Assembly: GCA_030522415.1 (NCBI GenBank)
Contig: CM060126.1
Location: forward strand, 1,572,333 to 1,636,332
Length of the DNA: 64,000 nucleotides
Direction: 5' to 3'
DNA from: Channallabes apus
Lineage: Eukaryota > Chordata > Actinopteri > Siluriformes > Clariidae
This document shows, in pieces, positions 41,455 through 50,900 of this stretch. The notes under the pieces are model-generated. The model made no database searches. It was not told the origin of the DNA and worked only from the letters and a program-made list of their open reading frames with translations. Made by a program: the position numbers and the translations under genes. Position 1 is the first letter of the stretch; each line of letters begins with the position of its first letter.

Positions 41455-41608
41455 CAGTAGACCTGATCAAACATCATTCTAAAGCTGTCGGACTGTGACG
41501 TCATCCCTCCTACAGCTTCCTCAACAGCTTGTTCAGGCTCCTCCAGTCCTGTAGCTCCAAAAGTCCAGCCGTCAGCCGTCTGACCCCCCAATCCTCCACA
41601 GCGGAGCT
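41455..41608 (-). other. Exon-like sequence (captured host fragment?)
   Basis: On the minus strand, an acceptor-like TTGTCTTTAAGCAG precedes 41608. The following sequence is open for 32 codons (SSAVEDWGVRRL, LLELQDWRSLNKLLRKL) up to a TAG, and it is GC-richer than its surroundings. Whether it is a real last exon or a chance open run is unknown. Confidence 0.3.
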
Positions 41609-42553
41609 CTGCTTAAAGACAACAGGAGAATTTAGTGAAGACAAAGACAAATAAACTTCACAGAACATATAGTTCTAATAAAAATAAAATATATTAATAA
41701 ACCTATTTACCACAGAGTGTGTAAAATACTGTTTTGGGGATTCTGTAATGTAAATAAACTGCCTGTGCTAATGTTAACCAGTGAACAGTGTTAGTGTTAA
41801 CCAGTGAACAGTGTTAGTGTTAGTGTTAACCACTGACTGTCTGTATTATCGTCTGCATTAAATTAACCCAGACTTTACTTAATGCGCTTCTCATACAAAT
41901 AAGTTAAGCGATATAACACTCGTATATGAGCATTAGTTCATCCCTGAAGCCAAACTATAACTTACTGAAGCCCCTCACACACCTCCCCCTCCTCCTCCTT
42001 AACTGATAAACACTTCTGTGTTGTTATCCAGCTCTTTAACTAAGCGCTCGCGCTACCGCGGAAAGTTTGTAAAATATAAACCGGGTTATGAGCGTTACTA
42101 GCTCCTGTACAGCTCCCCTCAGTCTGTGTCCCTCATCAACTGCATCACATTATATTACAGTCACAGAAATAACCTGCAGATTAACTCTTAACCAGAGAAT
42201 AAATAAGCGCTGAATTTATCCAGACAACACGCGGTGAGATTCTCTCAGTATTTACAGAGAACACAAACACTCTTCATCGGGTAGTGCAGCTCTTGTAATA
42301 GGGACATTAATAGTATTGTCGAAGCTTGAGCATGTTTTTGAGTTAAAGTGGAGTGACATTGTGAGTGTGTGACACTGACAGTAAGCTGTAATATTAACTC
42401 CAGACTTGGTAAACAGAACATTAAGTTCTCTAAAGTCACATCTGACCGCTGCTGCTGCTGCCAGTGATATTTAAAACGGCCAATAAAAAACTAAACTGGG
42501 AAATAAACTGTAAACTACCCCAAACACATTTTATAAAATAAAACATCACTTAC

Positions 42554-42640
42554 CACGAATAGTCCGTTAAGCCGCCATCTTCATCTCTGTAGTTTGGTAG
42601 CGTCAGTTCGGCGGGGGTGGAGGCGGGTTGTTAAAATCAC
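42554..42640 (-). other. Promoter-proximal exon-like sequence
   Basis: On the minus strand, GATGAAGATGGCGGCTTAAC contains the YY1 core AAGATGGCGGC, a hallmark of vertebrate core promoters and first exons. It is followed 15 bases on by a perfect donor GTAAGTG at 42553-42547. The short ATG frame stops at once (ATG AAG ATG GCG GCT TAA), so a non-coding or 5'UTR exon is likelier than coding. Confidence 0.35.
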
Positions 42641-42876
42641 GTGATTGCAACTCAGCGCAGCTGGCTTGTTTTAATGTGTTCTTGAGAACGAAGCGCCATC
42701 TAGTGGTGGCACCAGGTAAATGAATAAATAGGGCTTGAATGGGCGTGTTTACTGTGAAATCTTGACACGCCTTTCGGCCAGAAAAGGGAGGGGGGATTAC
42801 GGCGTGCAAAGGCCATTCACACGCCATTCACACTTCAGCCACACTGTCGCGGCTATTTGGTGTGGCTCCCACTGTA

Positions 42877-44740
42877 AGTTGGACCTCTGGAGCGCCTACA
42901 ACTTGGTGCGCATCAGAGAGGGCGATGAGTGGAAGACGGCCTTTATCACCCCTACTGGACACTATGAGAATCTCATCATCCCATTTGGACTGTGTAATGC
43001 CCCCGCCGCATTCCAACATCTCATTAATGATGTCCTTCGCGACATGCTCGGTCGGTGGGCATTCGCCTACCTGGACGACATTCTCATCTATTCACGCACC
43101 ATGGAAGAACATACCCAGCACGTCAGGGCGGTTCTAAAGAGATTACTCGCCCACCAACTGTACTGTAAGTTGGAAAAGTGCGCTTTTAACGAGCGCTCCA
43201 CCACGTTCCTGGGTTTTGTCATCTCGCCCCAGGGTGTGGCCATGGACCCGCAGAAACTAGAAGTTGTGCGTCATTGGCCCCTACCCAAGACCCTCAAGCA
43301 GCTTCAACGGTTTCTCGGGTTTGCAAATTTCTATCGTCGCTTTATCCGGGACTACAGTACAGTTGCCGCCCCCCTAACCGCTCTGACCCGTCCCTCATCT
43401 CTCCCTTTTCACCTCAACCCTGTAGCCGTCTCCGCGTTCCAGTCACTTTGTCACCGCTTCACCACGGCACCGATTCTCCGCCACCCAGATGCCAGTAAAT
43501 CATTCGTTGTAGAGGTGGATGCTTCAGATGTGGGCGCTGGAGCTATCCTCTCGCAACGAGGTCCAGATCAAAAACTACACCCATGTAGTTTTTTCTCCAG
43601 AAAATTTGATTCCACTCAACAGCGATACGGGGTAGGGGACCGCGAGCTGCTGGCCATAAAGTGGGCTCTGGAGGAGTGGCGTCACTGGCTCCAGGGCGCC
43701 AGCGAGCCATTCATAATCTGGACGGACCATCAAAACCTCATCACGATCCAAACCATCAAACAGCTAAACCCACGACAGGCGCGGTGGGCATTATTTTTCG
43801 AGAATTATAATTTTCACCTCTCATACCGTCCGGGATCTAAGAACACCAAAGCGGACGCCCTCTCCCGACAGCTGGAGCTGGACGTTCCCCGGGCGGACCC
43901 CGTGCCTGTCCTTCTCTCTTCCAGGATCATCGCCCCACTCCAATTGGACCTGGAGATGAGAGTTCACCAGGCACAGGTCACAGAGACCGAACCGGCAGGT
44001 GTGCCACCTGGACGACTCTTCGTGCCCGAGGTGATGAGACCAGAGGTCCTCCAGTGGGGACACTCATCGCCGATTTCTGGACATCTGGGCACACGACGGT
44101 CCCTCCAATTTCTCCAGCGGGGCTTCTGGTGGCCGTCCATTACGAGGGACGTCCAAGAGTTCGTTCAGGCATGCCCAGTGTGCGCCAGGGCCAAGAACAC
44201 CAATCGACCAGCCCCAGGTGAACTGCAGCCACTCCCAGTCCCTCGACGGCCCTGGACGCACATTGCCGTCGACTTCATCACGGGCCTGCCGGCCTCCGAA
44301 GGAAAGGACACCATCCTCACGATCGTCGATCGGTTCTCTAAGACCGTGCATCTGGTGGCTCTCGCCGGACTCCCGTCAGCAAAGGAGACAGCAGAGCTGA
44401 TTTTAGAGCATGTAGTCCGTCTGCATGGGTTCCCCAAGGACATCGTCTCGGACAGAGGGCCCCAGTTCACAGCCCGGTTCTGGAAGGCCTTCTGCCGTCT
44501 GATCAACTCCACCTGCAGTCTGTCATCCGGATACCACCCACAGACTAATAGTCAGACGGAGCGGACCAACCAACAGCTGGAGCGCTATCTGAGATGTTTC
44601 GTAGCAGATCGTCAGCGCTCCTGGGCACGCTACCTCATTTGGGCGGAACTATCACACAACCTCCACACCTCCTCTGCCACCAACCTAAGCCCATTTGAGG
44701 TATGCTACGGTTTCCAACCTTTGATGTACCGTAAGAGGTT
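42877..44740 (+). pseudogene. pol, 3' part: RT, RNase H and integrase
   Basis: Resumes the interrupted RT at [15 protein letters not shown]. The RT catalytic motif is YLDDILIYS near 43065-43095. RNase H shows [25 protein letters not shown] and TDHQNL. The integrase has an H-H-C-C zinc region ([10 protein letters not shown] ... CPVCARAK) and the catalytic D-D-E in [17 protein letters not shown] and TERTNQQLE. Near 44720-44760, where a GTTGATGTACCGT-type segment is repeated, the frame shifts. The open frame starts within the nested insert's TIR, so its apparent upstream extension to 42735 is not pol. Confidence 0.9.
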
Positions 44741-44761
44741 GATGTACCGTTCACCCAACAG

Positions 44762-45376
44762 TTGGTCCGCAGATGTCGGCGGCTATGGATTACAACCAAC
44801 CGGGCCATCCAACGTGCCAACGCCAGCTACACCCACCAACACCGCCGTCGACATCCTCCGGGACGACTGTACCACATAGGTGACAAGGTATGGCTTTCCA
44901 CAAAAAACCTCCACCTCCACACCGAGTCAAGAAAACTTTCACCCAGATTCATCGGACCATACCGCATCACCCACAGGATTAACCCTGTCACCTACCGGCT
45001 CCAGCTGCCTGCGGCGCTCCGGATCCACCCAGTATTCCACCTATCCTAATTCAAGCCTTTCATCACCTCACCCATGACTCCACCCACCCCCCCAGCTCCT
45101 CCTCCCCGGATCATCGACGGCGGTCCCGCCTACACCGTGCGCCGAATCCTCGACTCGCGCCCTCGGGGCAGAGGTACTCAGTACCTGGTGGACTGGGAGG
45201 GCTACGGCCCCGAGGAGCGATCTTGGATCCCGGCCCGGTTCATCCTCGACCCCGAGCTAATTCGAGACTACCGTCACAGGGTATCCTCCACCCCAGGACC
45301 GTCAGGAGCCGGTCCTGGACAGGGGGGTACTGTCATGCACACTCAATCTGCGCCCGGCACTAGGACCCGGAAGTAA
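44762..45376 (+). pseudogene. pol C-terminus: GPY/F module and chromodomain
   Basis: After the frameshift: KVWLSTKNLHLHTESRKLSP then RFIGPYRI (integrase GPY/F module) and LPAALRIHPVFHLS. An in-frame TAA at 45047-45049 follows, then continuation in the same frame to a chromodomain ([32 protein letters not shown]; about 45131-45260). The chromodomain would tether integration to marked chromatin and places the element among chromoviruses. Confidence 0.88.
45321..45330 (+). other. Polypurine tract
   Basis: AGGGGGGTAC directly before the 3' LTR, the expected plus-strand primer site. Confidence 0.75.
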
Positions 45377-45714
45377 GGCGGGCGCCAAACCAGGAAGTAT
45401 AAAAGAGGTAAACAAACGATGGCTTACCGCTCAGTCATTGAGTTCGGCCCATGTTGGTTTCGGTTGTCGTTTCAGCAAACCGTGAGTACTCACCATTTGG
45501 TTTATCTGCTTTCTGCTATTGTGTGTGTATTTATAGGACGCGGGTTAAATTTGTGTTTTTCCCTTGCTCCGATTTTTTGAGAGTCCTTAGATTAAAGTCG
45601 CGTGGTTATCCTGCCTACTCGCTTCTCTCCGCGTTTGGGTTTACCATCCATGCTACATTGGGCTAACCGCTAAAGCTACGTCTTCTGGTCCCCGAGGTTA
45701 GTTCACTCCTGACA
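45331..45714 (+). repeat. 3' LTR
   Basis: 384 bp, identical in length to the 5' LTR, with eight substitutions by eye. Confidence 0.95.
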
Positions 45715-46129
45715 CCCTAATGTCTTTCTTCCATTAAAAAAAAAAACAAAAAAACACTAAATGAGCTTTATAGTGTGACTATCTGAATTATGCTCAGGAC
45801 AATAAAACGATGTACTTTTTTAGTCTTACAATTTACAATTACATATTTTTGTTTTATATTTGTTAGAGAATGACATATTTTAATTTCTTTAGTTTTTTTA
45901 TGAAACAAGTCAGTTCCTCTTGTCACTTACATATTTACATATGTACATGTAATTACACGTAACATGTAATGAACATTACATAACATTTATTTGTACAGAA
46001 AAAAAACACTAAAATAAAAAAAAGCCACCAATCTAAACCTTTTTTTTCTTTACTGTCAAACATTAAATCAGTGTAAATGCTTTCTGGTTTAAATCAATAA
46101 ATATTAAAAAAAAAATTGCATTTGTTTAA
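45715..46129. other. Right flank of the Gypsy element; second copy of local duplication
   Basis: No gene. Continues the 35540-35769 text (GAGCTTTATAGTGTGACTAT, AAGTCAGTTCCTCTTGTCAC), matching the block at 33610-34020. The end of this block reappears at about 47230, after the Tc1 insertion. Confidence 0.6.
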
Positions 46130-47223
46130 TGTCAGAATCGAGTGAGGAAGAATTTTTATGTATTTTTTCATAACTTTCATCAAAGTCAGAAGTAAACATA
46201 CACTAAGTTTATTGTGTCTTTAAATAAGCAAAAAAAATTCAGATGATTCCATTCTGAGCTTAAGAAGCTTCTGATAATTGATTCCATTTGAGTTAACTGG
46301 TGGCTCCCCTGTTGAAGCATATAAAGACAAACCTCAAAAACTGAACCCCCTTTTTTGGACATCATGCGAAAATCAAGAGAAGTCGACCAAGACATCTGGA
46401 AAAGAATTGTGGACCTCTACAAGTGTGGCTCATTCTTAGCTGCAATTTCCAGACGCCTGGAGGTCCCATGTTCATCTGTTCAAACAATAATATGCAAGTA
46501 TACACAGGAGGGAAAAGGGCGACGCCATGAAGTCTCAGAACATCATCCCTACTGTGACGTGTGGAGGTGGGAGTATAATGGTGTGGGGCTGCTTTGCTGC
46601 AGAAGGGACTGGTTCACTTTACAACATAGATGGCATCATGAGAAAAGAAAAATATGTGGATATATTTATATTTAAGCAACGTCCGAGGACATCATCCAGG
46701 AAGTTAAAGCTTGGGCACAAATGGGTCTCCCAAATAGACAATGACCCCAAGCATACCTCCAAATTAGTTACAAAGTGGCTTAAGAACAACAAAGTCAAGG
46801 TATTGGAGCGGCCATAAAAAAGCCCTGATCTCAATCCCATTAAAAATTTGTGGACGGCACTGAAATGGCGAGTGCAGTAAAGAAGGCCTGCAAACATTGC
46901 ACCAGTTACACCAGTTCTGTCAAGAGGAGTGGTGAGATTCCAGCAAGCTATTGTAGAAAGCTTGCGGGAAGATAACGTTTGGCCCAAGTGAAACAGTTTC
47001 GGGGCAATTGGGGCAAGTGTACATTTTTGACTGATGAAAGTAATTAAAAAAAGAGAAAAATTCAATAATATTCTCTCTTGCTCAATTCTAACAAATGAAA
47101 ATACATGTTAACATTTATTGATCTAAAACATGAAAAAGTTTACTCTGATTTAATGTTTTACAGTAAAGAAAAAAAAATTGTGGTTTTTTTTCTGAAGTGT
47201 TTGTAACTATCTAGTTCCAACTG
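46130..47223 (+). mobile_element. Sleeping-Beauty-like Tc1 element, deleted
   Basis: The left inner direct repeat is recognisable (TCAGAAGTAAACATACACTA near 46187-46206). The right end is a decayed AGTGTTTGTAACTATCTAG then TTCCAACTG ending at 47223, with TA after it. The outer left end is not certain and may lie as far left as about 45935. The transposase is internally deleted. Confidence 0.75.
46355..46860 (+). pseudogene. Sleeping-Beauty-like transposase, internally deleted
   Basis: The N-terminal helix-turn-helix (KSREVDQDIWKRIVDLYKCG, AISRRLEVPCSSV) runs to about 46510. It then jumps to the catalytic core in another frame (GGGSIMVWGCFAAEGTGSL, QIDNDPKHTSKLV), with an in-frame stop after KVLERP (46815) just before the SPDLNPI-equivalent text. 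The first catalytic Asp region is lost in the deletion. Confidence 0.8.
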
Positions 47224-47583
47224 TAGGTTCTAGCAGCCATAAACACTACTGCATGTTGTTGGTTCAGTTCCAGGTTAGTTTCAGGGGAATAAACCAACAC
47301 ACCCAAGGAAGAGAAATCGTTTTTTTAATTATTATTATTATTATTATTATTACATTTTTGGTGGAAAGTTTTTTACAACGTTCATTGTCGCAAAGCAGCT
47401 TTACAGAATAATACATAAAAAAAATGCAATAGGAAGAAACCTTAAGAAGAACCAGCAGGGATTGATCTGCAGTCGTACTGTGTGTTAGGAGGCTGGAAGT
47501 TCAGAATAACTTCCAATTTAAAATAAATGTTATATAGAAATAATAAAAGCATTACTATGAATAATAATAATTATTGATGTTTA

Positions 47584-47626
<43 letters not shown>

Positions 47627-47630
47627 GTGT
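47224..47630. other. Intergenic; repeat pieces upstream of gene 2
   Basis: No gene. Contains the end of the local duplication (to about 47302), a LINE 3'-tail-like piece (TCATTGTCGCAAAGCAGCTT near 47382-47401, inverted) and (TTA)n arrays at about 47332-47353 and 47583-47625. Confidence 0.5.
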
Positions 47631-47633
47631 GTG

Positions 47634-47641
47634 TGACGTCA
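47634..47641 (+). promoter_or_regulatory. CRE palindrome upstream of gene 2
   Basis: TGACGTCA, a full CREB/ATF site, about 285 bp before the start codon, at the edge where AT-rich repeats give way to GC-richer promoter-like DNA. Four TACTG units follow at 47761-47780. Regulation is inferred only. Confidence 0.45.
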
Positions 47642-47918
47642 CCTTGTTTTTCCCCCATCCTGGCGGCTGAATTCCAAATGCCCCTCTTCTCCCTACCTCG
47701 AGTGTGACTCGTCATAACGAGCTGTTCATTGAGAAACAGACTGAAGCTGTTTGTAGCTGCTGTACTGTACTGTACTGTACTCTCCTGCCTGCACCACGTG
47801 ATTTGGAGCGCGGCCTCGGGTGCGGCGCCGCTGTTTATTCCCGCGAGTCCGCGTTTATCTTCACTTCACTTCTGCACTGAAGAAGCGACTCTGCGCTCAG
47901 GAGGAACCTGCAGTAATC

Positions 47919-47940
47919 ATGGACTTCGACTTGTCTGCAG
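47919..47940 (+). CDS. Gene 2 exon 1 (coding part)
   Basis: Encodes MDFDLSA; ends in phase 1 at GCAG/GTACAG. The 5'UTR lies in GC-richer DNA from roughly 47780. Confidence 0.8.
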
Positions 47941-50900
47941 GTACAGAAGCTCTGATGTCAAACTCCGGGGACTTTATGCGGTTTAGTCTGAATTAACGGC
48001 CTTCATACAGTAATGTCGTTATTAATCATTCGGTGTTTATTAATCATTCGGTGTTTATTAGTCATTCGGTGTTTATCAGTTATAAATAAAGACTGATGTG
48101 AAACCTTACAGACTCAGCGAGCTGCAAAAGTTTGTGTCCTGCTTTGTTTGTAATTCGGAAAAGTACTGAATATTAAAATACATTCATCTAAACATGCAAA
48201 AATAAATAAAGCAGTATCTCGAGCAAGTCGGAAATACTATTATTAGTACTTTTTCTACTACTAATAATAAAAAAACATCTAAAGCATAAAGCAAACTTAA
48301 CTTGAAATATTTTATTTATTTATTTATTTATTTATTTATTTCATTTATTTTATTTTACTAACTTGTATGTATGTAAGGATTTATGAACTTATTTGTTTAG
48401 CTGATTATATATGATTATATTTTATCCTGCGCATGATTGTGTTTTTCTTTGCATTTTCTTCTTCTTTTGTTTTTCCTTTAAGACACTAAAGGAAAAGACA
48501 CTACATAGTTTTAATTTAATTTATTATTTTCTTTACTTTGGATATGGGTATACTAACTTTTACACACGACTGTGTTTTTTTTTTGTTTGTTTGTTTGTTT
48601 TTATTTGTGTGTAATTTTTTGCTGTAAATGAAGACACTAGTGATTTCCTGTCTAACCCTCAGCTGTGGAAACTGACCAGGCGAAGAAGAGCGACGCAAAA
48701 GAGGTCGAGGGAATCTTCGGATCTGGAAAGAAGTCTGAAGACAAGGTGAGTTCGACTGGTTGTGCTTTTAAGTTTATGTCAAAATACACATGTACAGTTT
48801 TGAACTAAAGCTGAAAAACACTGAAAGGACAAAAGGAATTAAGCACACAGATTGTCTTGAGTGTGTGTCCACAGCGAAATAGATAAATTATAGCATTCAG
48901 AAAAACATTTTATTCAGCGTAAAGTAAAAGGGCTTGGTTTCACTGAATAATACATGAGATTTCTTGAGTATCTAAGACCTATTGAAAGCTGACTCAGGTG
49001 ACATCAGGCTGTTCACACCTTTCACCTCAGATGAAATGTAGTTCTTATGCACTCTATAAAGACACACTCAGCAAAAAAAAAAAAAACAACAACAACACAC
49101 AAACAGCAACATTTGTGAACCAATCTTCATCCAGGACCACTATACAGAACTAAACTTCAAATACAAAGCAACAGGTATCAAGTGTTTGTTTTGTGCCAGT
49201 CTTGTTCCAAGATTTCAAAGATCCAACATTTCCAGGGGGGTGCTTTACTTCCTGCTCTTCATTCAGCACCGCACACGCCCATATGACACCATCTTATTAT
49301 CATCTGGCTTTACAGGTTTACAGGAACTGGAGCATGTAGAACAAGTTCCTCTATATGAAGCACCTGTTGGTCAGAGGCTTCTGATGTGCAACCGCAGACA
49401 GTTATTTGTGTAAAATGTAGGCGTTGCTACCGGCAACATCCAGGAAATGTAAAAAGAGTTTTCGTTTTTGTGTCTTTACTGGTTTTAGTGCTTTGCAGAA
49501 TACAGGGTGGGTTAAAAGTAACTAGGCATTAAAATTGGTAATAGAGTCCAATATTTTAAATAAAATTTATTGAAACAAATTGTACTTAATTACATGGAAA
49601 GAGCAAAGCAAATCCTTAAATTTGAACATTCTGTAGGCACCGGTGTCCTCAGATGGCCAGGGGTGGAATTTCTCCTGAAAGAAGTGGTTTGGGATATTGC
49701 TGAGAACCTCCTGAAAATGTCAGAGGCTTTGTCCTGTACATCTCCTCCTTTGCGTAGCCTCTAAGGAAAACAAATCACATGGAGTGAGATCTGGACTCAT
49801 GAGGTCCGTGTTGTCCTAGCCAACGTCCTGGAAAATGCTGGAGGACACACTGGAAGAATTGGAGGCACGGATTCACGGAACTTGTTGACGCCACTGGTGC
49901 ACATTAAAATCGAAAGATTTGCTTTCATTGTTCATATGTAATAAATTACAATACATTTGTATTAGAAATATGGACTTAATTACCAAATTGTAATGACTAG
50001 TTACTTTTCACCCACCCTGTAGTACTATGTTACGTATATTATGTAGTTTATATATTTGTTGTACTGAGCGTTTGGCCAAAGACAAGGACCTGATGCCATC
50101 CCTGGACTTCACTCTTCTCTGTACCTTGTGAACCAGTGAAGGTTTTGTGGATTTTGGTGCAGACGGGTATCTCTCCACTGTCTATCCTCTTCACAAAAAC
50201 TAATGAACCGTCTCCGGGTCATCTGAATGCTCCTCTGTCAGACTTCACACTACTTTCTTTGTCCCACAAGCACCAACATTCAGCTTGAACGAGGCCCTTT
50301 TAAAGCTTTATGCTGGTCTAGAAACTGTTCATGTACACATGGAACACAGATAGGAATTCTTTTTCAGAGTCATGTGAAAGTTCTAGTCCAGAAGGAAAGT
50401 TATTCTTTTTTGTGTACGCAACAAAATCCACTGTTTATCTGTTGCTAGAGTCTGCAAGAACAAATAGACAATTGTATCCTTATTTTGTTGGTTCTGTCTT
50501 TATGTACTGGATCATTCCAGTTAATCACTTGGTTGCTAGTATCCTTATATCTACTGAGGATGGTAGAAGGCTTTGCGAATATGCTGAGAGACTGCAGAAG
50601 GGAATTCTATGGGGGGGGGGGGGGGGGCTAATGGGTGGAGCCAGTGGTTTTGTAGCCATTGGTCCATTTTTTGATCCGGCTTCACCACGGCCAAAAGACA
50701 AAAAAAAACTGTATTTCTAATATATTACACTGAGATCTGTTCATTTGTATTTCCTCACATGCTCAATGTGGCAGGCGCGCTTGTTGATGTGATTGCGAAT
50801 TGTTTTTACAGAGTCATTGCAGAAGGACATCTCACATACGTCCAGTGGTGCGCAGCAATCTATTGAACTTAGCTGCACTCTTGCACTTCGGTAGTCCACA

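Larger units (their letters stand above)
38022..42874. mobile_element. 4.85-kb TIR element nested in pol, TA target duplication
   Basis: The ends are inverted repeats CAGTGGGAGCCAC / GTGGCTCCCACTG. The similarity extends with mismatches to about 27 bp (AAA-AGCCGC follows on both). TA flanks it (38020-38021 and 42875-42876). Removing the insert and one TA restores an unbroken RT codon order, which proves the boundaries. TA duplication fits Tc1/mariner or ISL2EU-type elements. No transposase is seen, so it is non-autonomous. Contents: a segmental duplication, a tRNA-like pseudogene, (GT)n and (TA)n arrays, and minus-strand exon-like sequence near its right end. Confidence 0.85.
35770..45714 (+). 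mobile_element. Ty3/Gypsy chromovirus-type (sushi-like) LTR retrotransposon
   Basis: A full-length element with 384-bp LTRs beginning TGTCATGCAC and ending CTCCTGACA, flanked by the 5-bp duplication CCCTA (35765-35769 and 45715-45719). By my count the LTRs differ at 8 sites (about 2%), so insertion is fairly recent. Without the nested 4.85-kb insert it is about 5.09 kb. Order: gag, protease, RT, RNase H, integrase, chromodomain; no env. The sushi/Tf1-like group is indicated by the C-terminal chromodomain and an apparent self-primer. It is dead: pol is split by the insert, shifted near 44720-44760 and stopped at 45047-45049. Confidence 0.95.

Noticed and set aside
41455..42640. A coding two-exon gene on the minus strand of the nested element
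   Set aside because: The first exon's ATG frame stops after five codons and I cannot connect a start to the 32-codon downstream frame. It is kept only as exon-like sequence.
42735..42876. Upstream extension of the pol 3' open frame
   Set aside because: This part is the right end of the nested TIR element, read through by chance; pol resumes at 42876-42878.
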